Assembly: GCA_016721565.1 (NCBI GenBank)
Contig: JADKHW010000002.1
Coordinates: forward strand, 186,001 to 250,000
Length of the DNA stretch: 64,000 nt
Reading direction: 5' to 3'
Source: a bacterium
GTDB lineage: Bacteria; Electryoneota; RPQS01
Positions 10,121-19,355 of the stretch are shown piece after piece. Both the position numbers and the translations under genes were made by a program. The notes under the pieces were generated by a model that saw only the letters and a list, made by a program, of their open reading frames with translations, ran no database searches and had not been told where the DNA came from. The number at the start of each line of letters is the position of its first letter. Positions within the stretch are counted from its first letter, which is position 1.

Positions 10121-10217
10121 TGTTTCTCCAGATAGAGGATGTGAAACAGGTTACCAAATGCGTTACTTATGGCCTATATAATGGCAATAGCCGTTCCAGT
10201 TGTATATCTGTAGTATT

Positions 10218-10246
10218 ATTAAAGCTCTAACGGAAAATCATTTCAA
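10218..10246 (-). promoter_or_regulatory. Sigma-70 promoter of the 8198-10120 gene
   Basis: On the minus strand, TTGAAA (10241-10246) and TTTAAT (10218-10223) are spaced by 17 bases, both 5/6 matches. The expected leader is about 90 bases. Confidence 0.6.
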
Positions 10247-10343
10247 ATTTGTGCGCTCGCCTGTCACAACCCTGTGAACGTCATGCGCACCGCGTTGGCG
10301 CTGGACCCAATGCCCTGCGGGGAAGCAAACAGTCTCGAGGGAG

Positions 10344-11099
10344 TTAGAAATTGACTTTCAGGCGGAGGGCGGATTCGGCGGGCAGGACTTCGAAGGAGGT
10401 TTTGGGGGTGCGGAAGAGTGTTAGGTCTACTTGTGAGGCAAGATAGATTCCTGCGGCGGCTAAGCCAAAGGTCCACATTCGGCGGTGGTGATCGTCGTAG
10501 GTATTGTAGAGAGTTTCGGCTTGGGAGGATGAGTCGGCGGCGAGATAGTCTTTACGGGCACTGTTGTTTTGACTTACTTCATCCAGCCAAAGTACGGTTA
10601 AAGCAGCTTGCGCTGCGAAGTGAATGATGCCGCGAGCGTATTTCTTTTCATTTAAGAATCCTGTGCCGGGAACAGCAAAATTTAAGAGATGCGACCCAAT
10701 ACTTGCGCCTTTCCAAACTGTGACTTCTTTCACACGTGCAGTGGGGATGCTTTGAATCCGACTGGCTTGCCACTCGGATTTTACATCATCAAATACTATG
10801 CGGAATTTAGGACTTACTTGGACCGGATCCAAAACCAATGTTGAATCAAGTTCTAAAGCGCGCTGAAAATGCGAACGAGCTTCAGCCTCGCGCTGAAGCA
10901 TGATCAAAGAGTAGCCGCCAAGAAGTTCAAGCGCAACTCTTTGTGAATCGGGAATCTCAGCGTTTCGTGATGCACGCAGGACAAGAAGTTCAACTCGCTC
11001 GTAATCGCCCGTGTAGAAAAGGGAGTCAGCTTCAGCTCGCAATGATGTTTGCGCAAGCAAGCCCGAACAGGAAACAAGCAACGCGAATAGCCAGATCAA
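10344..11099 (-). CDS. Exported TPR-like protein of unknown function, last gene of the kinase operon
   Basis: I place the start at a TTG (11097-11099) that overlaps the kinase TGA stop and has GGGAG at the right distance; upstream codons would lie wholly inside the kinase gene. The product then begins with a hydrophobic signal-like segment ending SGLLAQ. It continues with one or two TPR-like helices (about 20-90, ADSLFYTGDYERVE and QREAEARSHFQRAL), and a C-terminal part with hydrophobic stretches (GIIHFAAQAALTVLWLDE; FGLAAAGIYLASQ) and the motif NFAVPGTGFLNEKKYARG. This resembles DUF5683-type membrane proteins. It is probably envelope-located and paired with the kinase. Function unknown. Confidence 0.75.
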   Translation of the reverse strand: MIWLFALLVSCSGLLAQTSLRAEADSLFYTGDYERVELLVLRASRNAEIPDSQRVALELLGGYSLIMLQREAEARSHFQRALELDSTLVLDPVQVSPKFRIVFDDVKSEWQASRIQSIPTARVKEVTVWKGASIGSHLLNFAVPGTGFLNEKKYARGIIHFAAQAALTVLWLDEVSQNNSARKDYLAADSSSQAETLYNTYDDHHRRMWTFGLAAAGIYLASQVDLTLFRTPKTSFEVLPAESALRLKVNF

Positions 11100-12679
11100 T
11101 GATTGTCTCCCACAGTTCGGACTGCAAGTTCTGAGGTTTGTAGATTTGCGTGCAATTTGATTGTGTCCCCCGCGACAGCTTGCCATGTTTTGGAAACGTC
11201 AGGAAGTGTCGAATGTGTGATGCGAATGCTGTGGCTGCCGGGCAGGACCGTAATCAGTCTATTTAGTGGAGTCGTGCCGATGTGCTCGTTGTCGAGATAG
11301 ACATCGCCCCACGGTTCTACTGTCAGCTCGATATGTTGCACGTACTCTGCCAGCACAATCTCCTTGTGTGCGTTACCTGTCAAATCAATTGAAGCAAGAA
11401 TCGGCGGGAAGGCGGGGTTACGTAGCATGAAGACGTGTGGCCCGCGTTTGAGCTTTAGCGGTGAACTAAAAGGTGTTGTTCCTAGGTCCGCGCCGCTGAG
11501 AGTCACATGCGCCCACGGATTTGTGTCGAGATGAAGCTCAAAGCTGTCGGGCTGTTGCGCGGTTTGTTGATTCGGTTTATCGGTTAAGAATGCGTTTGCC
11601 GAATCTGGTTTCTTGATCTCAACGGGTTTGCCTTCTTGGGCTTTCATCGGCAGCGTCTCGATTTTTCGAGTTGTGTCAATCGATACGGTTGCAGGATTGT
11701 TTTGCACAACTTGTGTGGAGTCACGCGTGACAGGTTGCGATGTTGCTGGAGTTGTTTGCAGATTCTCTTGATTGGGCCAGAGAACGACTGCAACGATGAC
11801 GGTGATCAGCGTGGCGGCGGCAATGAAGATGTTCTGGCGTTTGCTGCCGTTGTTCAAAACTGTCTTCACATTCGCATGGCAATTCAAGAGCGAAGCGGCT
11901 TCGGCGGCGGTGGTGGGACGCTGTTCCGCGTCTTTCTCCAAACAACTTTTGATCAAGGCTATTAGATCAGGCTCAGCAGACAGGGGTTCGAGCAGTTTCC
12001 AGTCCGGAGTCTCTTCTCTGACTCGCCGTAAGGACTCCAGCAAGGCATCGGCATAAAATGGATTGTGTCCTGTGGCCGATTCATAGAGGACCACGCCGAC
12101 TGCAAAAAGATCCGAGCGCTCACTCGGAGACTTGCCGCGCGCGAGTTCGGGAGCAAGATAGGCCGGAGTGCCGACGACTGCAGAATGATGTGTTAATTTC
12201 GGTGCATCCGAGAGCAGAGCCAGACTGAAATCAGTGAGTTTGAATTCTCCGTCAGTGCGAAGGAGAATATTGTCGGGCTTGATGTCGCGATGCAGAATGC
12301 CGTTGGCATGCAAGGCTGACAAGCCGGACAGAAGCGAGAGTGCAAGTCTGCGAATTTCGGCGGGAGTGAGCTTGATGTCACGTTTGATCTTTGCAGCAAG
12401 TGTTTCGCCTTCAACCCATTCAAGAAGCATGAACGGGCCTTCATTTGGGTCTTCACCGACCTCGTAAATCCGAACGAGTTGCGGGTGATCGATCTTAGCG
12501 GCGGCGCGAGCCTCGCGTTCAAAGCGCGTCCGCAAATCCACATCCTGTGCAAAATGCGGATGGAGGATTTTCAGAAACACGTCGCGATCGAGTCTGGTAT
12601 CACGCGCACGATAGGCAGAAGATATATCGCCGTGCGAAATCAGTTTTCGGTCAGAAAGTCGCTGAGCGAGGGGCTTCAT
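11096..12679 (-). CDS. Membrane Ser/Thr protein kinase with C-terminal PEGA domains
   Basis: The 527-residue protein has a cytoplasmic Hanks-type kinase domain (about 8-265). The catalytic lysine lies in DVFLKILHPHF, the catalytic loop is HRDIKPDN, and activation-segment residues are TPAYLAPELARG. The glycine loop is degenerate and the DFG motif reads DFS. A single membrane helix (about 283-300) leads to an extracytoplasmic part with two PEGA-type repeats (about 380-440 and 450-515), each with the turn GTTP. PEGA domains are often envelope-binding. It overlaps its neighbours by four bases upstream and by start/stop overlap downstream, in an operon with a sigma-54 activator. It probably transmits an envelope signal; substrates are unknown. 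Confidence 0.9.
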   Translation of the reverse strand: MKPLAQRLSDRKLISHGDISSAYRARDTRLDRDVFLKILHPHFAQDVDLRTRFEREARAAAKIDHPQLVRIYEVGEDPNEGPFMLLEWVEGETLAAKIKRDIKLTPAEIRRLALSLLSGLSALHANGILHRDIKPDNILLRTDGEFKLTDFSLALLSDAPKLTHHSAVVGTPAYLAPELARGKSPSERSDLFAVGVVLYESATGHNPFYADALLESLRRVREETPDWKLLEPLSAEPDLIALIKSCLEKDAEQRPTTAAEAASLLNCHANVKTVLNNGSKRQNIFIAAATLITVIVAVVLWPNQENLQTTPATSQPVTRDSTQVVQNNPATVSIDTTRKIETLPMKAQEGKPVEIKKPDSANAFLTDKPNQQTAQQPDSFELHLDTNPWAHVTLSGADLGTTPFSSPLKLKRGPHVFMLRNPAFPPILASIDLTGNAHKEIVLAEYVQHIELTVEPWGDVYLDNEHIGTTPLNRLITVLPGSHSIRITHSTLPDVSKTWQAVAGDTIKLHANLQTSELAVRTVGDNH

Positions 12680-14126
12680 TTGAGACTAAGCTCTTCCCAC
12701 TCTTTGAGTTTATAATGCAGATAGCGGCGTGAGATGCCGAGCATTACAGCGGCTTTGGAACGATTTCCTCCGCATAGATCAAGCACTTGGAGAATGTGCG
12801 ACTTCTCGGCGGTCTTCCAACTCAAATCTTCGTTGCTTCCCGCATCCTTTGAAATGCCTTGATGCGAGATATCTTCGACTTCGATGCGATCACTACGTGT
12901 GATGACGGCGGCACGGATGATTGTGTTTTCAAGTTCACGCACGTTGCCGGGCCAAGAATAGGTCTGCAAACGACGCAGCGCGTCGGGGGAAATTCCGGTA
13001 ACTTTGTTGCCGACTTTTCTCAGGAAGTGATGGACGAGTAAGGGGATATCGGAGCGGCGTTCGCGCAAAGGCGGAGAAACGATGGGCAGAATGAAAAGTC
13101 TATAATATAGGTCTTCGCGGAAACGGCCAGCTTGAATTTCGGTTTGCAGATCTTTGTTTGTAGCCGTGATGATACGGACGTTTGCTTTACGTGTTTCAAC
13201 GTCGCCGACTCTGCGGTACTCGGACTCTTGCAAATAGCGCAGGAGTTTGGCTTGAATCCCGATAGGGATGTCGGCGACTTCATCCAAGAACAGCGAACCG
13301 CCTTCAGCGGCTTCGACAAGACCTTGCTTGTCCATCGTGGCACCGGTGAAACTTCCCCGTTTGTGGCCGAAGAGTTCGCTTTCAACAACTCGGATGATAC
13401 ATTTCCGCAATAGAGCGCGAGAAATGGTTTGCCTGCACGCGAACTGGTGCGGTGAATCTCGCGTGCGACAAGCTCTTTTCCTGTGCCGGATTCACCTGTT
13501 ATGATGACGGGTAATTCGCTGGGCGCGACGCGTGAAATCAAGCTGTAGAGTTCGCGCATCGGATGGCTGTCGCCGATGATGAGCCGCTTTGAATCACTGG
13601 ATTTCAATGCGGCGATTTCGCTGCGGGCGCGGTCGTAACGGCGCGCATTTTCGATGGCAAGCGTTGCAAATGCTGCAAGTGTTGCCAGCGGAGCGAGGTT
13701 CTCTTTGCGGAAGAGATCGCGGTCGGAGCGGCTATCGAGATAGAGTGCACCTTCAACCGCATTTCGGCCAGAAAGCGGAACGATTGCCGCCGATTGAATG
13801 TGCTGCAATATGATCGACGACTTGCCGGAGAAACGCGGATCTTCGACGGCGCTTTCAGTGAGAATCGGCTTATTCGAATCGATTGACTCTTTGATCAGCG
13901 ACTGTGAAACCTCATCAAGCGTGCGGGTCTCCCCCCTGCTCTGATGAACAGCGGCAAGCGAGATTGCTCCGCCACTGCTGTTCAGAATGATCATTGCCGT
14001 CTCGGCATGCATGGCTTGAGCGGCAATATCCAAGACGGTGTGGAAGACCTCTTCAAGGGGACGAAGTTCAAGCAGTTTTTGTCCGGCTTGCAGGACTTGT
14101 TCAGACGTCAGAAGGCCGGTGCTCAT
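12676..14126 (-). CDS. GAF-domain sigma-54-dependent transcriptional activator, frameshifted
   Basis: The reconstructed protein is about 483 residues: a GAF sensor domain (about 8-170), an AAA+ domain (about 185-420), and a Fis-type HTH (KAAVMLGISRRYLHYKL, C-terminal 40). The Walker A is GESGTGKE, the sigma-54 contact loop is GSFTGA, Walker B lies in GGSLFLDEVAD, and RFREDLYYRL and WPGNVRELEN are present. The frame breaks near 13383, where one G is missing; inserting it gives SSELLESELFGHK, the exact family sequence. Without a receiver domain, activity is probably set by GAF ligand binding or by the kinase encoded next to it, with which it overlaps by four bases. I found no clear -24/-12 promoter in the nearby gaps. 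Confidence 0.9.
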
Positions 14127-14917
14127 TTATCTACTCCGGCTTGTACGTTGAAAGTGGCGTCCACAGACACTGACGAATTACCAAAGGCGTCATACACTGT
14201 AAGCGTCCAGTGATAGTAAACTGAATCGGGTGAGCTGTTGGGGACGGTGTCGACAAAGCTGGGCAATGAGTCGGGATACTGAATTGACCGCACCGCAGAA
14301 TTTAGCGTGTCAGAGGTCCAAGCTGCTGTTATCTCGGCTAAATACTTGTTCTCGAGTTCGATGCTGACTTGATAACGATAGGGAAATGTCCCGGCAAAGT
14401 CAGGCCATGTGAAAACAGGATGCGAGTCGACAGTTTGTAGGGAGTCGGGTGAGTTTGTCGCGGGTGTATCGTGAATGACGCGCACATAACTTCGTGGCCC
14501 GGTTATCCAGACTGTATCGGGGGTGTAGAACTTGAATAGAAACGGCATGCCGACACCGGCCTCAAGATCATCGTCACCAATATTGTTTGAATTGAAACTC
14601 CTAATCCAATGACCGTTTGGCGTGAAGGTCATGCGGCGGGGTGTCGTCGTGTTATACTGAACCGTTACAGAGTCCGTGATCATGTTGGAGTCCGGCCAAA
14701 TCTCGGTCTCTACGGAGTAGAGATCAATGGTCGTCCTGCCTTTGTGCACGCTACGCACAATCGTCGAAAAAACTGGATCGGGGACTTCCACTGACGGCTC
14801 GTCGGGCTTTTCGTAGTTCGGCGAGGCCGGATCGAGGGGGTTGTCGTGCGGGGCAGCACATGACAAAAGCCAACCAATTGGCAATGCAAGTATAAATATT
14901 TTAAGGATTTTTGTCAC
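14123..14917 (-). CDS. Lipoprotein with beta-rich domains, first gene of kinase operon
   Basis: The gene starts with GTG at 14915-14917. The product has a short basic N-terminus, a hydrophobic stretch and the lipobox LLSC (Cys about residue 20), followed by HDNPLDPASPNY, a motif often seen just after the lipidated Cys in FCB-type lipoproteins. The remaining 230 residues are beta-rich and contain no cysteine hemes or recognisable catalytic motif; the region 160-260 resembles an Ig/fibronectin-like fold. The stop overlaps the start of the GAF activator by four bases. This suggests a cell-surface or periplasmic protein co-produced with the regulator and kinase. A sensor or target role is inference. 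Confidence 0.8.
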   Translation of the reverse strand: MTKILKIFILALPIGWLLSCAAPHDNPLDPASPNYEKPDEPSVEVPDPVFSTIVRSVHKGRTTIDLYSVETEIWPDSNMITDSVTVQYNTTTPRRMTFTPNGHWIRSFNSNNIGDDDLEAGVGMPFLFKFYTPDTVWITGPRSYVRVIHDTPATNSPDSLQTVDSHPVFTWPDFAGTFPYRYQVSIELENKYLAEITAAWTSDTLNSAVRSIQYPDSLPSFVDTVPNSSPDSVYYHWTLTVYDAFGNSSVSVDATFNVQAGVDK

Positions 14918-15100
14918 GGGCGAGGCAGTTGGCTTGGCCGGGCAGGCAGATTGGCATGGCGCGGTTTGTCGTTTCTACATGTTCGACACGGAAATCGCAA
15001 ATAAGTTGAAAACGACGTGCACACGTGCGCAGAGGGTGCGCATTTCAGGTGTAATATAAGTAATTATTACAAAAGATGGGCCACAAGCCTAAACAGAAAT

Positions 15101-15130
15101 GGAAAACGGGCAACCCTGTGGGATCGCCCG
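15101..15130 (-). terminator. Rho-independent terminator of the redox operon
   Basis: CGGGCGA (minus strand, from 15130-15124) pairs with TTGCCCG (15113-15107), followed by TTTT, 21 bases after the barrel gene stop. Confidence 0.7.
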
Positions 15131-15150
15131 CTCAAAGAAACTGCGATTCA

Positions 15151-16729
15151 TTAGAAACGGTAGCCTAATGAAAGGCTAAGAAGCGTGGCGTCACGGCCAT
15201 CGCCGAAGCCTTGCTCGTATTCGGTGGATGCGTAGAACTGCTTGGCAAAGCTGAAATCAAGCATCACGGCTGCCCACTGTTGTGAGATACTCTCCGACGT
15301 GGCGATGAGGTCGTAATCGTTTGAGCCGAATTCCAAACCTGCATCAAGCCAATCCGTTAGATAGCGAGAGAACACGAGCGAAGGTTGAGTGCCTTTGCTG
15401 AAATCACTGTCAAACCAGCGCAGGCGAGCGTAGGCGCTGACCTGAGACTTCATTAGGTTACTCGAACCAACGCGCACCCATCCGCTCGTGTTGCTGGAAA
15501 AATCGCTTTCACCGTCACGGCTGGCCAAGTCCCAATTCAGCTGAATAGGAATCACCGAAGCGTGTATCAACACTGGCGCGAAGGCCTTGCTGTAAAGAGC
15601 TGGCAAAGATACTGTCGGGAATAGAGCGGGTTTCGGCTGTGTAGTAGTTCGTGCGGTTGTCGTAGCCGAAGGAGATTCCTAATGAACGGGAGATATTGTA
15701 TCGGGTATCTAAGAGGAAAGATGCCAGAGTGAAGGTCGAGCCTTCAGCGTCTTTCAGCCAACCGCGATTGAAGTTGATTTCCGTGCTTTCAAATATTCTA
15801 AACTTAGAACCGCCTAAGAAGCTAATTTGCTGATAAAGGAATTCGCGGCTTATTTCGTCTTTAAGGTATCGGCCCGCAATGGAGGCTGTTGCTTGGACCG
15901 TGTTGGCTTCGCTGAGGCGCTTTTCGAATGCCGCAAAGGCACCGTACTTTTTGACATCGGATTCGATCTTCGTGTTTTGCAGATCGGGTTCGATTCCGCC
16001 TACCGCGCCGATTTTCCAGTTGCTTGCGAGATCGTATTTGACATAGGCTCCATCCAGATAGCCCATGCCGCGAGTTTCACGCAACAATAATCTTCCTGCT
16101 CCGGCTGACAAGGGTTTGTCTTGCGGCTCATAGAAGAGCATGGCCTCGTAGATGCGATTTGATGATGAAGATAGGTCTTTGTTGTCTCGCTCTGTGCGGC
16201 GAAGTTTAAGATTCACGCGAGCGGAAATGTCGCTTCCGGAAATTCTGCTAAGACTTGCGCGAACACTCAACGAGGGTTCAGTGTAGTCATAGTTTGTTTG
16301 CTCGCGGTCGTCCTGCATTGTGTAACCTACACCGATGCGGCCAGATAATTGATTGGCCCGTTCGGTGGGACGCAGAAATTTGCTGCGAGTCTCGGGTGTG
16401 GCTTCGGCTTCGTAGGTTTGAACAGCGGTAGGTTCATCGGGTTTGAGAACCTCTTTTACGAAGACCACGGCCTTGTCGTCTTTGACAACAATCATCGGCG
16501 CATTCGCGAGTTCGCAGGATGAAGAATTGTCAGCGACAAAACTTACCGCGAGTCTGATCAGCTCTTTGCCGTCGCGGGCAATGACAACGGTGTCACCTTG
16601 TGCAATTCCGGCTTGGCGGCCTGCGTTTAGATAGACAGCAGTAGTGGAAACGTATTGAACTTTCGTTTGGACATCAGCGGCAAAGCTGGTCAATGCAAAC
16701 GCGAGCACTGCGAGAATGACCGATTTCAT
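15151..16729 (-). CDS. Outer-membrane beta-barrel protein of the redox operon, frameshifted
   Basis: The reconstructed protein is about 525 residues. It has a signal peptide (1-18, ending SFAAD), a small SH3-like beta domain (about 20-100, GIAQGDTVVIARDGKEL), a linker, then alternating amphipathic strands from about 125 to a C-terminal aromatic residue (LSLGYRF), typical of outer-membrane barrels. The frame breaks near 15523-15526; removing one base of GGCC joins AELGLG to SRDGESDF without loss. It is the last gene of the operon and its start overlaps the 34-heme cytochrome stop by one base (TAATG). Porins encoded with large multiheme cytochromes can house the cytochrome across the outer membrane; that role here is inference. 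Confidence 0.8.
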
Positions 16730-19355
16730 TAGTTCTGTGCTCCAGTGCGCTTAGGATCAATGCGTTTGCGATCGGGAGTCGGTTGGCCGCGATTATCGCC
16801 GCCACCGCCAGTTGGGTGACAGTCGTAGCACGAAGTGGGAGTATATGTGTAGTTGTCTACGTCTTCCTCATCGTGTATATCCTCTAACTCACCCTGGTTG
16901 CTGTGCTCGTGACACTCGATACAACTAAAGGTTTGGAAGTTTCCGGCGGTCGTGTGGCATTCGATGCACAGATTCCACTCGTTGCGGTGCCGCCCGGAAT
17001 AGATTGGGAAGAACTGCGAGTCGTGATTGAAATTGGAATTCCAGTTTGACGTCGTGTGACAATCCACGCACTCTTGCGCATAGCCGTCATTGTGGTCAGG
17101 ACTCGCGCCGTTGTAATCCGCCTGATGGCAGAACCAGCAATCGGATGGCGTGTTCTCAAACTGCCCGCCGGTGTGACAGGCAAGGCACGCGGTCGTAACA
17201 TGCGCGCCGGTCAACGGAAAGTCAGTATTGCTGTGATTAAAGTCGCTGTCCCAGTTTGACGTGTTGTGGCACTGCGCGCAATCATGCGGAAAATTCTGCG
17301 ACAAGTGATCTTCAGCGTTGTTGTAATCGTTCTCATGGCAGGACCAGCAATCGGTCGGGGTGCCATTGTAGACTCCGCCAATATGACATTGCGAACAATT
17401 GGTTTGTACGTGTGCGCCGGTCAGCGGGAAATCGGTGTTGTTGTGATTGAAATTGGCTTCATCCCAATCGCTTGTGTTGTGACATAGCGCACAATCGTGC
17501 GGGAAGTTCTGTGACTGGTGGTCTTCCGCATTGTTGTAATCGTTCTCGTGACAGGACCAGCAATCGGTTGGAGTGCCATTGTAAACTCCACCAACATGGC
17601 ATTCGAGGCAGTTCGTTTGCACATGTGCACCGGTCAACGGGAATCCGTATTGCTGTGATTGAAGGTAGCCTGATCCCAATCAACCGTGTTATGACAAACG
17701 GCGCAATCGTGCGGGAAGTTGTTCTGAACGTGATCTGATTGCTCGCTGTAATCATTTTGGTGGCAGGACCAGCAATCGGTTGGAGTGCCGTCGTAAACTC
17801 CGCCGACATGGCACTCAATACAGTTAGTGGTGACATGCGTTCCGGTAAGCGGGAAGGCAGTCAAATTATGATCAAAAGTAGTTTCAGTCCAGTTTGCCGT
17901 TGAGTGACAGACCGTGCAATTCTGTGGATAACTTGCAGCTACATGATTTGGATCCGTTGTACCGTTGTAATCTTCCTGATGGCATGACCAGCAATCCGTC
18001 GGTGTGCCGGTATATTGTCCGCCAATGTGACAATCAAGACAGTTCGTTTCGACGTGGCGGCCCGTGAGTGGGAAGGCCGTCAAGTTGTGATCAAAGGTCG
18101 ACTCTGTCCAGTTTTCAGTCGAGTGACAGGCCGCGCAGTTCTGCGAATAACCTGCATTCGTATGATTTGGGTTTGTTGTGCTGTTGTACTGTTCTTGATG
18201 GCAAGACCAACAATCAGACGGCGTGCCGGAATATTGACCGCCTACGTGACACTCAAGACAATTGGTGTCGGCGTGACGACCCGTTAGCGGGAAAGCAGTT
18301 AGATTGTGATTTGCAAAGGTTGCGGGACGCCACGCATCCGTGACGTGACATTGCGAACACGTTGTGCCAAAGGCCGTTGCGTCGTGCTGCGGATTGGTTG
18401 CGCCGTCATAATCTGATTGATGGCAAACAACACATTGTGTAGCCGTGCCTGTGTATTGGCCCCCGACATGGCACTGCGCGCAATCGGTTAGGACGTGCGC
18501 ACCGGTGAGCGGAAATGCCGTTTGACTGTGATTTGCAAATGTCGCAGGCCGCCATGAATTTATCGTGTGGCAGTTTTCACACGTCGATGGAAATGCACCG
18601 CTTTCATGGGTGGGATTCGTAGCGGCTGCGTAATTGTTCTGGTGGCAATCGACGCATGCGGATGGAGTATTTGCGTAGCCGTTGGTGTGGCACGTTTGAC
18701 AGTTATTTAGGGCATGTCCGCCTGTCAGAGGGAATGCAGTTGTATGTGAGAAGCTCGGGCCTTTCCAGCTTGTCGCGCTGACGTCATGGCATTCAGTGCA
18801 ATTCTTAGAAAAACCCGCATCGGTGTGATTGGGTGACGTTGTCGCAGCAAATTGTTCACTATGACAACCAATGCACTCCGTGACGAGATTTACATATTGT
18901 CCATTCCCATGACAGCTCTGACAATCGAGCATGGAGTGCACGCCGATTAATGGGAAGCGCGTGGACTCGTGCATCTTGCGGAATTTGGATTCATCTGCCC
19001 ACTGGTGCGGTGTGTGGCACTGGCTACAATTGTCGGTGAATTGCCCGCGATGGATATCCGTATGACAATCTAAGCAAGCGGCCTTCGCATCGGCGAACAC
19101 GAGGGTGGCGTGACATTCAATGCAGCTCACTCCCTTGTGACGGCCCACCAAAGCGTAATCAGTCATGGCATCATGCGAGAAACCGGAGTCGGTCTTCATC
19201 TTCAGCCAATTGTCTGTTGTATGACAGAGCTGGCAATCCAATGTCAGCTTACCATGCGGAGATTCAATTCCGGCATTCGCTATCTGCACTAATGCAAGTC
19301 CGATGAGGACGAGTATCAGCGACAGGCGTGTGAGGGGTGCTAAGATGCGGCTCAT
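16729..19355 (-). CDS. Giant exported multiheme cytochrome c, 34 CXXCH, tandem tri-heme repeats, frameshifted
   Basis: I choose the ATG at 19353-19355, which overlaps the preceding stop (ATGA) and gives a clean signal peptide (MSRILAPL...IANA). The reconstructed length is about 875 residues with 34 CXXCH motifs: four at the N-terminus, nine tandem three-heme modules of about 70-73 residues, and three at the C-terminus. Each module begins FPLTGxH and contains CxxCH, a GTPxDCWSCH-type site and a third CxxCH before W. The frame breaks near 17642, where one T is missing; restoring it gives NTDFPLTG as in the other modules. The C-terminus is basic (DRKRIDPKR). It probably forms a long heme wire outside the inner membrane, working with the 20-heme cytochrome and the barrel. 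Confidence 0.92.
16900..18960 (-). repeat. Nine tandem about 215-base repeats encoding tri-heme modules
   Basis: The nine units each run from one FPLTGxH to the next. The units around 17190-17640 are nearly identical at protein level (GGVYNGTPTDCWSCHENDYNN occurs twice), which points to recent duplication. Units toward the N-terminus are more diverged. Confidence 0.85.

Noticed and set aside
17459..17836. 125-codon frame overlapping the 34-heme cytochrome
   Set aside because: It is an out-of-frame shadow of the repetitive heme modules and lacks CXXCH.
16900..18960. Regular direct repeats, first considered as a CRISPR-like array
   Set aside because: The units are about 215 bases, fully coding, and each encodes three heme sites; there are no short repeats with unique spacers.
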